Numbered from the stretch's first letter, positions 16,302 through 25,794 are shown. The stretch is DNA of 64,000 bases from DATBLE01 sp963734065 (GCA_963734065.1 CAVTFN010000003.1:744001-808000), one strand, 5' to 3'. Notes: generated by a model from the sequence alone, not told the origin. Made by a program: numbers and translations.

Positions 16302-17696
16302 TCAGTGGCTGAAGGCGGTTCCCGAGGCCGCGTCGTGCACCGGCGCGGGCTGCCGCTCCAGCCGGGGAAGCTGACGCTCCAGATCCGCGAGCAGCATGTC
16401 GGCCAGGTCGTGGCTGAAGCCGCGCCGTACGACCACGCGCAGCGCGGCGAGGTCGGTCCGGTTCTCGGGGAACGTGTACGCCGGCACCTGCCAGCCACGC
16501 TCCCGGAGCGCGTTCGACACGTCGAAGACGGTGTAGTTGTCGATCCCGGCGTCCAGGGTGAACGCGAACACGGGCAACTCGTCGCCGCGGGTCAGCAGTC
16601 GGAACGGCCCGAGCTTCGCGATCTCGGCCGAGAGCCGCGTTGCGACATCGCGTGCGTAGCCCTGCACCTCGCGATAGCCCGCGTATCCGAGCCGCAGGAA
16701 GTTGTAGTACTGCGCAACCACCTGAGCCCCTGGCCGCGAGAAGTTGAGCGCAAAGGTCGGCATGTTGTCGCCGAGGTAGTTGACCCAGAAGATCAGATCG
16801 TCGGGCAGTGCGTCGGCATCGCGCCAGACGATCCAGCCGACTCCCGGGTACACGAGGCCGTACTTGTGACCCGATGTGTTGATCGAGGCGACGCGCGGAA
16901 GCTGGAAGTCCCAGACGAGCTCGGGATCGAGGAACGGCGCGATCATCGCTCCCGATGCCCCGTCGACATGGACAGGAACGTCGAGGCCGGTATCGGACTC
17001 GAACCGGTCGAGCGCGGCGCAGATCTCCTCGACCGGCTCGTACGAGCCGTCGAACGTGGAGCCGAGGATGGCGACGACGCCGATCGTGTTCTCGTCGCAG
17101 AGCTTCACCGCCTCCTCGGCGGACAGGTGGAAGCGGTCGCCTTCCATGGGGACGAGGCGCATCTCCACGTCCCAGTAGTTCGCAAACTTCTCCCAGCAGA
17201 CCTGGACGTTGACGCCCATCACCAGGTTGGGGCGATCGGCCGGCTTGCCCTCGGCGGCGCGTCGCTTCTGCCAGCGGCGCTTGAGGGCCAGGCCGCCGAG
17301 CATCGCCGCTTCGCTCGAGCCCGTCGTCGAGCAGCCCGCGGCATCACCGGCCGCAGCCGGGGCATGCCAGAGGCTGGCGAGGATGTTGACGCAGCGCCGC
17401 TCGATCTCGGCCGTCTGCGGGTACTCGTCCTTGTCGATCATGTTCTTGTCGGAGCACTCGGCCATCAGCCTCTCGGCCTGCGGCTCCATCCAGGTGCTGA
17501 CGAAGGTGGCGACGTTCATGCGGGCGTTGCCGTCGAGCATCAGCTCGTCGTGGATGACCTGGTACGCGACGTCGGGGGCCATCTCACCCGCCGGCAACTC
17601 GTGCCGGGGGACAGCCTCCGTCTCGCTGGCGAACAGCGGTGCGATCGAGAGCGTCGGGCTACGCCGAGCCCGAGCCCGCCGTTCGGTGTCTGTCAT
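16302..17696 (-). CDS. gadB: Glutamate decarboxylase
   Basis: PLP-dependent group II decarboxylase of 464 aa, converting glutamate to GABA and consuming a proton, usually for acid resistance. The cofactor lysine is in SINTSGHKYGLV; other markers are GCSTTGSSEAAMLGGLA, HVDGASGAMIAPF and FLRLGYAGY. The C-terminus (PVHDAASGTAFSH) carries the histidine-ended tail used in pH-dependent closure in known Gad proteins. No GABA antiporter is adjacent in this window. Confidence 0.93.
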   Translation of the reverse strand: MTDTERRARARRSPTLSIAPLFASETEAVPRHELPAGEMAPDVAYQVIHDELMLDGNARMNVATFVSTWMEPQAERLMAECSDKNMIDKDEYPQTAEIERRCVNILASLWHAPAAAGDAAGCSTTGSSEAAMLGGLALKRRWQKRRAAEGKPADRPNLVMGVNVQVCWEKFANYWDVEMRLVPMEGDRFHLSAEEAVKLCDENTIGVVAILGSTFDGSYEPVEEICAALDRFESDTGLDVPVHVDGASGAMIAPFLDPELVWDFQLPRVASINTSGHKYGLVYPGVGWIVWRDADALPDDLIFWVNYLGDNMPTFALNFSRPGAQVVAQYYNFLRLGYAGYREVQGYARDVATRLSAEIAKLGPFRLLTRGDELPVFAFTLDAGIDNYTVFDVSNALRERGWQVPAYTFPENRTDLAALRVVVRRGFSHDLADMLLADLERQLPRLERQPAPVHDAASGTAFSH

Positions 17697-17819
17697 GGCT
17701 GCTCCTGGTTGAACGCCGTGCGACGCGGACGCGTCGGGTGTCCAGCATAAGCAGCCGGTTCATTCCGGGCTCCGCCAACCGGAGCCGGCTTCCGGCTGCC
17801 CGGCCCCGGATCGCTTCGA

Positions 17820-18101
17820 TCAGCCTCCCGCGCCGGCGGGTGCCTGATCGCCTTGCCAGAGGACGCCGATCATGCCCTTGATCCCCCGGCGGCCGATCAG
17901 GAGCGCGAAGCCGGCGACGCCGCCGCCGATCACCGCTCCGATCGGGCCTGGCATGACCACTCCGCCGAGGCCGACCACCCACACGATCAGCGCGCCGACG
18001 CCGGAGCCGGAACCGACGGCAACCGAGGCGTTCGGGTTCCTCCTGACCACCCCGGCGCGACCGGCGGAGTCGCCTACCGCGGCTGTCTGCCTTCTGCCCA
18101 T
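17820..18101 (-). CDS. Small two-helix membrane protein
   Basis: 93 aa. A basic N-terminus, then two glycine-rich hydrophobic segments (GSGVGALIVWVVGLGGVVM and GAVIGGGVAGFALLIG) with a short loop between. No family recognised. The codon use and absence of overlap with other genes support it as real. Confidence 0.55.
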   Translation of the reverse strand: MGRRQTAAVGDSAGRAGVVRRNPNASVAVGSGSGVGALIVWVVGLGGVVMPGPIGAVIGGGVAGFALLIGRRGIKGMIGVLWQGDQAPAGAGG

Positions 18102-18281
18102 CTCTCCCCCTTTCGGACGGGGCCGCAGAGCCCGTCACGCTCTTTCCTACCGGACGGGCGGGACGCGTCTTCTCTTCCCCGGTCGGGCAGTGCTCGGAGC
18201 GCGACGCCCTGCGCCGTGTTTCGCCCCCCGTGTCCCGGGTAGCGCAATCGAACAGCTCTGCACTTCGACGGAGGAGGAGTC

Positions 18282-18446
18282 ATGACCAACACCGACGAGG
18301 CCAAGGGACGCATCAAGGGGGCCGCGGGCGAGCTGTCGGACGACGAGAAGCTCAAGCGCGAGGGCAAGGTCGACAAGGCCGCCGGAAGCGTCAAGGACGC
18401 GGTCGACAAGGTCTCGGACAAGGCGAAGGACGCCCTGAACCGGTAG
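18282..18446 (+). CDS. CsbD-family stress protein
   Basis: 54 aa, highly charged, with the CsbD pattern AKGRIKGAAGELSDDEKLKREGKVDKAAG. Members are abundant small cytoplasmic proteins induced by general stress; the molecular role is unknown. ATG 18282 follows a very strong GGAGGAGG ribosome site, so it is likely highly translated. Confidence 0.9.
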   Translation: MTNTDEAKGRIKGAAGELSDDEKLKREGKVDKAAGSVKDAVDKVSDKAKDALNR

Positions 18447-18454
18447 ACCGCGTT

Positions 18455-20095
18455 TCAAACGGACTGGGGGCTGCTCGCCGCCGCCGCGGGGCCGCCGAGG
18501 CGCGCCCACACGTTCTCGACGATCCGGGTCGCCTCCGGCCAGAGCAGCATCTGGCCGCCGAAGTTCAGCGCGCCGGCCGAGAAGACCCGTGCGCCGCTCT
18601 CGTGCTCGTAGTAGGTCATCTCCCCGGAGCGGCCGATGCCGAACAGGTCGGGGATCCGGGCCAGGACCTCGACCTCCTTGGGCGAGCTCCATGCGCGGGC
18701 GTCGATCTCGATCCCGTAGACGCCGAACTCGTCCCCCTGCTCCAATCCGGTGCCGGCGAAGGCCCAGGACGCGGCGTCGGCGGCCTCGACGACGAATGCG
18801 CCGTGCCGCTGGCCCCGGTCGCTCGCCAGGTACTGCACCCCGCACAGCGCCGCCTCGGGGCGGCCGAGCGAGCGCCACTCGTCCACGAGCAGCATCGCTC
18901 CCTGCAGGCGGTCGACGCGGCGGAAGAAGTTGTTCGCCGAGAGGAACATCAGGTTGCCGCCGGCGTCCCGATAACCGGAGACCAGGTCGAACAGCCGCGT
19001 GGTCACGTACTCGGTGTGACCCGGGAAGATCACCAGGTCGTAGGCGGCGCGAAGCGCGGCCGGAGAGGCGAACCGCTCGACGTCCTCGTCGGCGTAGAAG
19101 TCGACCTCGCGGCCGGTGGAGGCGAGCCAGCGCAGGAACTGCAGGTCGTAGCTGCGGAACCGGTACGGGACGCCGCGGTTGGCGTGGGGGCGGGTCGGGT
19201 CCACGTTGGCCGTCTTCCAGCGGGCGTACCACGTGTCGCCCCAACCGTCACCGTCGGCGTCGTAGAAGTTGTACGCCTGCCAGGTGCTCGTCGGCATCAC
19301 GACGGCGACGCGGCTCTTCGGCGTCACCGGCCGGACCACGAGCGGCGCGAAGCCGACCCGGCCGTCGTCGGCCTCGAGCCGGGCCGCGTACACGCCGCTC
19401 GGCCAGTCGCCGATCCGGAGCCTGATTGTGCCCGGCCGGTCGGCGTTCCGCGACCAGCCCACCGGGATCTCGCCGGTCACCGGCACGCCGTTCATCACGT
19501 CGTTCGAGTTCGTCGGCTCGTCCTCGGGCCCGCAGTGGAAGAGCTGGACCGTGAGCTGCTGCGCGTCGGTCCGGACGGACAGCACCACGTTGTCGCCAGG
19601 TGCGGCGCCGAGCGTCCGGAAGCCTGCGTCGACACCCAGCACGCGGACGACGGCACGCTGCGCAGCCTGGACGCCCGTCTGGTCCTCGACCCGCAACCGG
19701 AGCAGGTACGTCCGTGGCTTCAGGGTCGTGTCCGGCACCCAGTCGAGCGTGTGCGGGCCCGCGCCGAGCGAGACGGTCCGCGTGCCGACGGTCTGCTGGG
19801 CCGCATCCGTCGCCAGCTGCTCGGCGGCGGCGCCCTGTCCGGTGACGAGCGTGTCGAGCGTGACGCGGGCGCGCCGCCCGAGCACGAACTGAAGCTGTGC
19901 GCTGTCGCGTCCCGGCGCGACCCCGAGCGTCGCGAGCGAGGCCCCGTCGCCGAGGAACGGCCGTTGCGTGGAGAGCCTGACCCCGGAGAGGAGCGGTTGC
20001 CGCAGAGCGCCGCGGGCCGTCGGGGCGAGCAGCGCCCCGGCGCCGAAGGACGCGAGACGCAGCAACCGCCCTCGAGTTCCGACCCAGCCCCCCAA
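18455..20095 (-). CDS. Exported DMFase large-subunit-like protein
   Basis: 546 aa beginning at TTG 20095 with a hydrophobic segment (LLRLASFGAGALLAP). A beta-sandwich N-terminal half (Ig-like, GPHTLDWVPDTTLKPRTYLLRL) leads to a C-terminal half resembling the N,N-dimethylformamidase large-subunit family (YNFYDADGDGWGDTWY, then VIFPGHTEYVTTRLFDLV). In DMFase this fold carries an iron site, but family members in actinobacteria are mostly uncharacterised. Substrate unknown. Confidence 0.7.
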   Translation of the reverse strand: MGGWVGTRGRLLRLASFGAGALLAPTARGALRQPLLSGVRLSTQRPFLGDGASLATLGVAPGRDSAQLQFVLGRRARVTLDTLVTGQGAAAEQLATDAAQQTVGTRTVSLGAGPHTLDWVPDTTLKPRTYLLRLRVEDQTGVQAAQRAVVRVLGVDAGFRTLGAAPGDNVVLSVRTDAQQLTVQLFHCGPEDEPTNSNDVMNGVPVTGEIPVGWSRNADRPGTIRLRIGDWPSGVYAARLEADDGRVGFAPLVVRPVTPKSRVAVVMPTSTWQAYNFYDADGDGWGDTWYARWKTANVDPTRPHANRGVPYRFRSYDLQFLRWLASTGREVDFYADEDVERFASPAALRAAYDLVIFPGHTEYVTTRLFDLVSGYRDAGGNLMFLSANNFFRRVDRLQGAMLLVDEWRSLGRPEAALCGVQYLASDRGQRHGAFVVEAADAASWAFAGTGLEQGDEFGVYGIEIDARAWSSPKEVEVLARIPDLFGIGRSGEMTYYEHESGARVFSAGALNFGGQMLLWPEATRIVENVWARLGGPAAAASSPQSV

Positions 20096-20134
20096 ACCCC
20101 GAATCAGTGTAGACGGCGGATCAGCGTGCGACTC

Positions 20135-20377
20135 CTACTGCCGGTAGCGCTCGACCACCTCCTCGGGCCTCGCCTGCGCCGCTTCCGGGTCGAGGCCGGC
20201 CTCGCGGAGCGCACGGCGCTGGCGCAGCAGATCCCAGCACTGGTCGAGGGAGACCTTCAGGTCCTCCAGCCGCCGCCGGTCGTCGTCGGTCGCGTTGCCG
20301 GCGGCCTCGCGCTCCCAGAGCTCGTGCTCCTCCCCGACCAGCTGCTCGATCGTCCCGTGGATCTTCCCGTCGTCCAT
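20135..20377 (-). CDS. DUF2630 family protein
   Basis: 80 aa, charged helical protein. The signature VGEEHELWEREAAG followed by RRRLEDLKVSLDQCWDLLRQ and the VVERYRQ end match DUF2630, a small actinobacterial family of unknown function. It is divergent from aroK by 41 bp. Confidence 0.85.
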   Translation of the reverse strand: MDDGKIHGTIEQLVGEEHELWEREAAGNATDDDRRRLEDLKVSLDQCWDLLRQRRALREAGLDPEAAQARPEEVVERYRQ

Positions 20378-20418
20378 CGGTGCACCTCCTGTCGCTCGCT
20401 TTCCGCAAGAGTAGAGCC

Positions 20419-20925
20419 ATGGTTCGCCACGTCGTGCTGGTCGGCCTGATGGGCAGCGGCAAGACGACCGTGGGCCGGGCGCTGGCCGCGGCTCTCGGCC
20501 TGCCGTTCTCCGACAGCGACGCGGCGATCGAGCGCGAGCGCGGATCGACCGTGCAGGAGCTCGCCGACGAGCTCGGAGTGGAGGAGATGCACGAGCTCGA
20601 GGCCCGGCACCTCCTCCGCGCGCTCGAGGCGCCGGAGCCGAGCGTGATCGCAGCCGCCGCGAGCACGATCGACGACCCCGCTTGCCGGGCGGCGCTGGCC
20701 GCGCCCGGCGTCAGGACGATCTGGTTGAGGGCCGCCCCTGACGTGCTCGCCGGCCGCTTCGACCGTCAGCGCCACCGGCCGCGCTTCGGGCGGTCGCCCG
20801 GAGACCTGCTGACCGAGCAGGCCGAGGTGCGCGACGAGCTCTTCCGGTCGCTGCACCCGATCGAGCTCGAGACCGGCGAGCAGAGCCCGTCCGAGGTGGT
20901 CGAGCTCGCCCTCGCCGCGCTCTAG
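20419..20925 (+). CDS. aroK: Shikimate kinase
   Basis: 168 aa P-loop kinase that phosphorylates shikimate in chorismate synthesis. Walker A is GLMGSGKTT (residues 9-17); SDSDAAIERERG gives the shikimate-binding aspartate; the LID arginines are in RQRHRPRF. The usual GExxFRxxE motif reads GVEEMHELE here, so the conserved FR pair is replaced, and a gluconate-kinase-like role cannot be ruled out. It stands apart from other aro genes. Confidence 0.8.
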   Translation: MVRHVVLVGLMGSGKTTVGRALAAALGLPFSDSDAAIERERGSTVQELADELGVEEMHELEARHLLRALEAPEPSVIAAAASTIDDPACRAALAAPGVRTIWLRAAPDVLAGRFDRQRHRPRFGRSPGDLLTEQAEVRDELFRSLHPIELETGEQSPSEVVELALAAL

Positions 20926-20930
20926 CTCCT

Positions 20931-21716
20931 CTACGGCCGGTCGCGCGGACGGGGAAGCGGCGGCAGCTCCTTCGAGAGCTCGCGGCGATCGCGGCGGCTG
21001 ACCCTGCGGTGGGCCAGCCCGTCGCGGGTGAAGATGGCGAGCGGAACGATCACGATCAACGACAGGAACCCGAGCGGCACGAGGAGCCAGACCGCGCCGA
21101 GCCGGCCGCGCGAGCCGCCGATCACGCGCTCGGTCGTCGTCGGCTCGGAGGCCGTCGCCGGGCTCGACGACGCGCTCTCGCCGCCGTGGGTGCCCTCCGC
21201 GTAGATCGCGTCGACGAGCCAGCGTGACCCGAGCTGCTTCACGTTCACGACGAAGGAGCCGACCGGATCGCGCGGCCGCTTCGGCTGCAGGGTCAGCTCG
21301 ACGCTGACGTCGCGGGGATACGAGTAGATCGCCGTCCAACCATGGAAGGTCGTCCCGGCGGGGTCGTACGGCGGCACCGGGATCGTCCCCGCGCGCCACC
21401 CGGTCGTGGTCGCCTGTCGGCGGAGCGCCGGCGTCACGTAGGCGCGTGCGCCGAGCGGGTCGCGGCGCGCGATCGCCGCCGGCACGAAGCGGTCGAAGAG
21501 CAGGTCGATTCGGCGGCGCACCTGCGGGGTGATCCGCACCTGCTTCGGGCGGGCAACCGTCTGCACCGGTCCCGACTCGACCGAGGAGGCGATCCCTCCG
21601 TGGTGCTCGGGGAGCAGGACGACGACTACGGCGGCCGCGCCGGCGGCCACGAGGACCGCGGTCGTCCAGAGCAGCCGGCGGCGGGAGCGATGAGAGCGCG
21701 GCACGAGGCTCCGCAC
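20931..21716 (-). CDS. Two-helix membrane protein with extracytoplasmic domain
   Basis: 261 aa. A basic N-terminus and first helix (LLWTTAVLVAAGAAAVVVVLL), a ~150-aa outside domain (DLLFDRFVPAAIARRDPLGARAYVTPALR) and a second helix near the C-terminus (VWLLVPLGFLSLIVIVPLAIF), ending in a basic proline-rich tail. The middle domain recalls lumazine-binding/NTF2-like folds, but this is only an impression. Confidence 0.65.
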   Translation of the reverse strand: MRSLVPRSHRSRRRLLWTTAVLVAAGAAAVVVVLLPEHHGGIASSVESGPVQTVARPKQVRITPQVRRRIDLLFDRFVPAAIARRDPLGARAYVTPALRRQATTTGWRAGTIPVPPYDPAGTTFHGWTAIYSYPRDVSVELTLQPKRPRDPVGSFVVNVKQLGSRWLVDAIYAEGTHGGESASSSPATASEPTTTERVIGGSRGRLGAVWLLVPLGFLSLIVIVPLAIFTRDGLAHRRVSRRDRRELSKELPPLPRPRDRP

Positions 21717-21760
21717 GGTTCCATGATCACAGACGGCTTTCGCTCGGAGATGATTGGACG

Positions 21761-22621
21761 ATGCAGCTCGGCGCAGTCTTCCCGCAGACCGAGATCGGCG
21801 CCGACCCGGGCGCGGTGCGCGAGTTCGCGCAGGCGGCGGAGGAAATCGGCTATCGGCATCTGCTCGCGTACGATCACGTGCTCGGCGCCGACGTCTCGGA
21901 GCGACCCGACTGGCCTGGCCCGTACACGTCGGAGCACCAGTTCCACGAGCTCTTCGTCCTCTTCGGCTACCTGGCCGCGGTTGCGCCGGGGCTCGAGCTG
22001 GTCGCCGGCGTGCTCGTCCTGCCGCAGCGGCAGACGGCGCTTGCCGCCAAGCAGGCCGCCGAAGTCGACCTGCTCACGGGCGGGCGGTTCCGCCTCGGCG
22101 TCGGCCTCGGGTGGAACTACGTCGAGTTCGAGGCCCTCGGCGAGGACTTCCGGGACCGTGGCCGGCGCTCGGAAGAGCAGATCGAGGTCCTGCGGCGCCT
22201 GTGGACGGAGCCGGTGGTGGACTTCGACGGCCGCTGGCACCGGATTCCCGCCGCCGGGATCAACCCGTTGCCCGTGCAGCGGCCGATCCCGATCTGGATC
22301 GGCGGCTCGGCCCAGGCCGCGATCAGGCGCGCCGCCCGGCTCGCCGACGGTTTCTTCCCGCAGCGTCCGCTCGAGGGGGGCTGGCCGGCGACGATGGACC
22401 GGTTCCGGGCCTGGGCGGAGGAGGCCGGCCGCGATCCCGCCTCGATCGGGGTGGAGCAGCGGATCGACGTCTCCGGCGGCACACCGGACGATTGGCGCGC
22501 AGCAGCCGAGGAGTGGCGCGGGCTGGGCGCGACCCACGTCTCGGTGGTGACGATGCGAGGCGGCCTCGACGCCGACGGGCACGTCGAGCGCATGCAAGAG
22601 GCGTTCGAGGCGCTGGCGTAG
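21761..22621 (+). CDS. LLM-class F420-dependent oxidoreductase
   Basis: 286 aa luciferase-like TIM barrel. MQLGAVFPQTEIGADPGAVREFAQAAEEIGY at the start, YDHVLG, GVLVLPQRQTALAAKQAAEVDLLTGGRF and GLGWNYVEFEALG are typical of the F420-using branch seen in mycobacteria and Thermoleophilia. Substrate unknown. Its stop codon overlaps the TAGGAT that precedes the next gene. Confidence 0.88.
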   Translation: MQLGAVFPQTEIGADPGAVREFAQAAEEIGYRHLLAYDHVLGADVSERPDWPGPYTSEHQFHELFVLFGYLAAVAPGLELVAGVLVLPQRQTALAAKQAAEVDLLTGGRFRLGVGLGWNYVEFEALGEDFRDRGRRSEEQIEVLRRLWTEPVVDFDGRWHRIPAAGINPLPVQRPIPIWIGGSAQAAIRRAARLADGFFPQRPLEGGWPATMDRFRAWAEEAGRDPASIGVEQRIDVSGGTPDDWRAAAEEWRGLGATHVSVVTMRGGLDADGHVERMQEAFEALA

Positions 22622-22631
22622 GATCCGTCGC

Positions 22632-24170
22632 ATGGCGAAGACCAAGGCGCCGAAGCAGGACTTCGAGACCACCATCGCCGAGGCCTACAAGGCGCAGGGC
22701 AAGACGCTCGAGCTGGGCAAAGGGATGCTGGACGGCAAGGTCGCGTCCACCGCCGTCGTCCAGGTGCCGCTGCGGATGACGAACAGACACGGGCTGATCG
22801 CCGGCGCGACCGGCACGGGGAAGACCAAGGGCCTCCAGGGCATCACCGAGCAGCTCTCCGAGGCCGGGGTTCCCGTGTTCGCCGCCGACATGAAGGGCGA
22901 CCTGTCGGGATTGTCCGAGCCCGGCGGCGCGAGCGGGATCGCCGCCGACCGCTGGAAGGAGCTCGGCGAGATGTTCACTCCGACCGTCTTCCCGGTCGAG
23001 TACCTCGCGCTCGGCGGGATCGGGCCGGGCGTCCCCGTGCGGGCGACCGTCTCCGACTTCGGCCCGCTGCTGCTGGGGAAGGTGCTCCAGGCGAACGAGA
23101 CCCAGGAGCAGAGCCTGTCGCTCCTGTTCCGCTACGCCGACCAGAAGGGCCTGCCGCTGCTCGACCTCTCCGACCTGCGCGCGCTCCTGACGTTCCTCGC
23201 CTCGGAGGACGGCAAGGCGGAGCTGACCGGGATCGGTGGAGTCGCGAACTCGACCATCGGCGTCCTCCTGCGCCAGCTCGTCCAGCTGGAGGACGGCGGC
23301 GGAACCGAGTTCTTCGGCGAGCCGCAGCTCGAGATCGGCGACCTGATGCGGACGGCGCCCGACGGTCGCGGGATCGTCTCGTGCCTCGAGCTGCCGGCCG
23401 TGCAGGACAAGCCGACCCTGTTCTCGACCGCGCTGATGTGGGTGCTCGCCGAGCTGTTCGAGGAGCTGCCCGAGATCGGCGACCGGGACAAGCCGAAGCT
23501 CGTGTTCTTCTTCGACGAGGCCCACCTGCTGTTCGACGGCGCGACCAAGGCGTTCCTCGACTCGATCGTCCAGACGGTGCGGCTGATCCGCTCCAAGGGT
23601 GTCGGCGTGTTCTTCTGCACCCAGCAGCCGAAGGACGTGCCGTCCGACGTCCTCGCGCAGCTGGGGAACCGCATCCAGTACGCGCTCCGCGCCTTCACGC
23701 CCGACGACGCGAAGGCGTTGAAGGCGACGGTCTCGACCTTCCCCAGGTCGGATTTCTACGATTTGGCCGAGCTGCTCACACAGCTGGGAACGGGCGAGGC
23801 GGCGGTGACGATCCTCGGCGAGAACGGCGTGCCCACCCCGGTGGTGGCGACGAAGATCCGGGCGCCGCGCTCGAAGATGGCGACCGCGAGCGACGTCGAC
23901 GCGGCCGCGAAGGCCTCCCCGCTCTTCGCGAAGTACGGCACGCGGGTGGATGCCCAGAGCGCACGGGAGCTGCTCGCGGCGCGGATCGCGCAGCCGCCGG
24001 CGGCGGGGCAGCCCGCGCCGGCGCCGACGGAGGAGCACAAGAAGGCGGCGAAGGCGGCCGGCGGCGGTACGGGCGCGGTCGGCGACTTCCTCAAGTCGAC
24101 CAGCGGCCGCCAGCTCCAGCGCGAGGTCGTCCGCGGGCTGTTCGGGCTACTCTCGAAAACGCTGAAGTAA
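22632..24170 (+). CDS. HerA-like ATPase, DUF853/YjgR family
   Basis: 512 aa. Walker A GATGTGKTK (about residues 54-62), Walker B FFFDEAHLLFDG (about 293-304) and the arginine-finger region FFCTQQPKDVPSDVLAQLGNR mark the HerA/FtsK superfamily, DUF853 branch. Hexameric ATPases of this kind move DNA or proteins, but the YjgR group has no settled role. The C-terminal ~80 aa is Ala/Pro-rich before a conserved FLKSTSGRQLQREVVRGLFG end. TAGGAT 7 nt before ATG 22632 suggests a leaderless mRNA. Confidence 0.85.
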   Translation: MAKTKAPKQDFETTIAEAYKAQGKTLELGKGMLDGKVASTAVVQVPLRMTNRHGLIAGATGTGKTKGLQGITEQLSEAGVPVFAADMKGDLSGLSEPGGASGIAADRWKELGEMFTPTVFPVEYLALGGIGPGVPVRATVSDFGPLLLGKVLQANETQEQSLSLLFRYADQKGLPLLDLSDLRALLTFLASEDGKAELTGIGGVANSTIGVLLRQLVQLEDGGGTEFFGEPQLEIGDLMRTAPDGRGIVSCLELPAVQDKPTLFSTALMWVLAELFEELPEIGDRDKPKLVFFFDEAHLLFDGATKAFLDSIVQTVRLIRSKGVGVFFCTQQPKDVPSDVLAQLGNRIQYALRAFTPDDAKALKATVSTFPRSDFYDLAELLTQLGTGEAAVTILGENGVPTPVVATKIRAPRSKMATASDVDAAAKASPLFAKYGTRVDAQSARELLAARIAQPPAAGQPAPAPTEEHKKAAKAAGGGTGAVGDFLKSTSGRQLQREVVRGLFGLLSKTLK

Positions 24171-24174
24171 CGCG

Positions 24175-24657
24175 TCAGGACGGCCAGGCCGCGGCCAGCT
24201 TCGCGCGAGTCTCTGCCAGGTGCTCGGGCAGCACCTTCACGTCCGCCAGGACGGGCATGAAGTTCGTGTCGCCCGACCAGCGGGGCACGAGATGCAGGTG
24301 GACATGGTCGACGATCCCAGCGCCCGCGATCCGGCCGAGGTTCCAGCCGACGTTGTAGCCCTCCGGCGCGAAGGCGCCGGCGAGCGCCGTCATCCCGTGG
24401 GCTGCGAGCCGGTGCGCCTCGAGCGCCTCGGCGTCGGTGAGCCCGGCGAAGTCGCCGGCGTGCCGGTAGGGGGCGACCATCAGGTGGCCGGAGGCGTACG
24501 GGAACTTGTTGAGGAGGACGAACGCCGCCTCGCCCCGATGGACGACGAGCATCTCCTCGTCGTCGCCGGCAGCCGCGAGGCAGAAGACGCATCCGTTCTG
24601 TTCGTCGGCCTGCCGGATGTACTCGAGCCGCCAGGGCGCCCATAACTGCCTGGTCAT
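24175..24657 (-). CDS. HIT-family protein, Ap4A phosphorylase-like
   Basis: 160 aa. The catalytic triad HVHLHLVP (about residues 118-125) and the N-terminal LWAPWRLEYI and CVFC elements match actinobacterial HIT proteins such as mycobacterial Ap4A phosphorylase, which splits diadenosine tetraphosphate. ATG 24657 is chosen because MTRQLWAPWR is the conserved beginning. It is convergent with the HerA-like gene, with stops 5 bp apart. Confidence 0.85.
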   Translation of the reverse strand: MTRQLWAPWRLEYIRQADEQNGCVFCLAAAGDDEEMLVVHRGEAAFVLLNKFPYASGHLMVAPYRHAGDFAGLTDAEALEAHRLAAHGMTALAGAFAPEGYNVGWNLGRIAGAGIVDHVHLHLVPRWSGDTNFMPVLADVKVLPEHLAETRAKLAAAWPS

Positions 24658-24735
24658 CTCTCCGCTTCTACCAGACGACGGGGTTTTCGCCGCCGCGGCC
24701 GACCTGTGCGGCCGCGGCCCACTACGGCCTGACAC

Positions 24736-24786
24736 CCGCCCGAAGTCGCCATGGCTCCGGCGAAGCCGGAGCCGGACTTCGGGCGG
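24736..24786 (-). terminator. Compound hairpin downstream of corA
   Basis: Inner stem GGCTCCGGC/GCCGGAGCC around GAA (24753-24773) and outer 12-bp arms at 24736-24747 and 24775-24786. A third copy of GACTTCGGGCGG lies at 24799. It is 25 nt past the corA stop and before the HIT gene, so it probably ends the corA transcript. Confidence 0.6.
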
Positions 24787-24810
24787 TCAACGGAGACGGA
24801 CTTCGGGCGG

Positions 24811-25794
24811 CTAAAGCCAGCGCTTGTAGCGGAAGAACCCGAGCAGCCCGCCGAGGACGACCAGCATTCCGCCGACGATCGCCCACCAGGCGTGCTCGGT
24901 CTCGAAGCCTGGGAACCTCACGTTCATCCCGAAGATCCCGGTGATCAGCGTCAGCGGTAGCAGCACGACCGAGAAGACGGTCAGGATCCGCAGGATGTCG
25001 TTCTGGCGGTGGGAGATCACCGACTCGTTCGTCTGCTCCAGGCCCTCGACGACCTCCTTGTAGTTGTCGAGCAGGTCCCAGATCCGCTCGGCGGCGTCGA
25101 CGATGTCGTCGAAGTAGAGATCGAGCTCCTGGGGGAGGAACCGCTGGACCCGCCCCTCGAGCACGCGCAGCGTGGAGCGCTCGGGCTTGATGATCTTCCG
25201 GTACGAGATGATCTCCTGCTTGACGTTGGAGATGTCCCGGACGATCTCCTCGGCCCGGCCCTCGAACATCTCGTCCTCGACCGAGTCGAGCTTGTGGCCG
25301 ATCTTGTCGAGGATCGGGAAGCAGTAGTCGAAGAGGTCGTCGAGGACGTGGTAGAGCAGGTACCCCGAGCCCTTCGAGAACAGCGAGTCGCGGAGTTCCT
25401 CGTCCTGCTCGCAGCGGGCGAAGAGGCGGGTGACCGGGAGCAGCTCGGCGTTCGGGAGCGTGATCAGGAAGTCCGGTCCGAGGAAGACGTCGAGCTCGGC
25501 CGCGTTCAGCCGCTGGATCGCCTTGTCGTACGCGGGGAAGTGGAGGACCGAGAACAGGTACTCCGGGTACTCGTCCACCTTCGGCCGCTGGCGCTTCGAG
25601 AGGACGTCCTCCAGGTCGAGCGGGTGCCAACCGAAGCGCTCTGCGAGCTGCGCCGCCTCGTGCCCCGTCGGCGAGTCGAGCTGGACCCAGGTCAGGCCGT
25701 GAGCAGAGAGCTCGGCGAGCCGCGGCTCAGCGGGGCCGACGGCCTCGGTCGCGGCGAGCGCACGCTGCCGCTTGATGCGGGGCAGGCTCGGCAC
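24811..25794 (-). CDS. corA: CorA-family magnesium/cobalt channel
   Basis: 327 aa. A large soluble N-terminal domain, then two C-terminal helices with the pore signature GMN (in FGMNVRFPG, about residue 288) between them, as in CorA pentameric channels. The final FFRYKRWL gives the cytoplasmic basic sphincter. Start GTG 25794. The following E in the usual GMNxxxMPE loop is FPGFETEHAWW here, so selectivity is a family inference. Confidence 0.9.
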   Translation of the reverse strand: MPSLPRIKRQRALAATEAVGPAEPRLAELSAHGLTWVQLDSPTGHEAAQLAERFGWHPLDLEDVLSKRQRPKVDEYPEYLFSVLHFPAYDKAIQRLNAAELDVFLGPDFLITLPNAELLPVTRLFARCEQDEELRDSLFSKGSGYLLYHVLDDLFDYCFPILDKIGHKLDSVEDEMFEGRAEEIVRDISNVKQEIISYRKIIKPERSTLRVLEGRVQRFLPQELDLYFDDIVDAAERIWDLLDNYKEVVEGLEQTNESVISHRQNDILRILTVFSVVLLPLTLITGIFGMNVRFPGFETEHAWWAIVGGMLVVLGGLLGFFRYKRWL

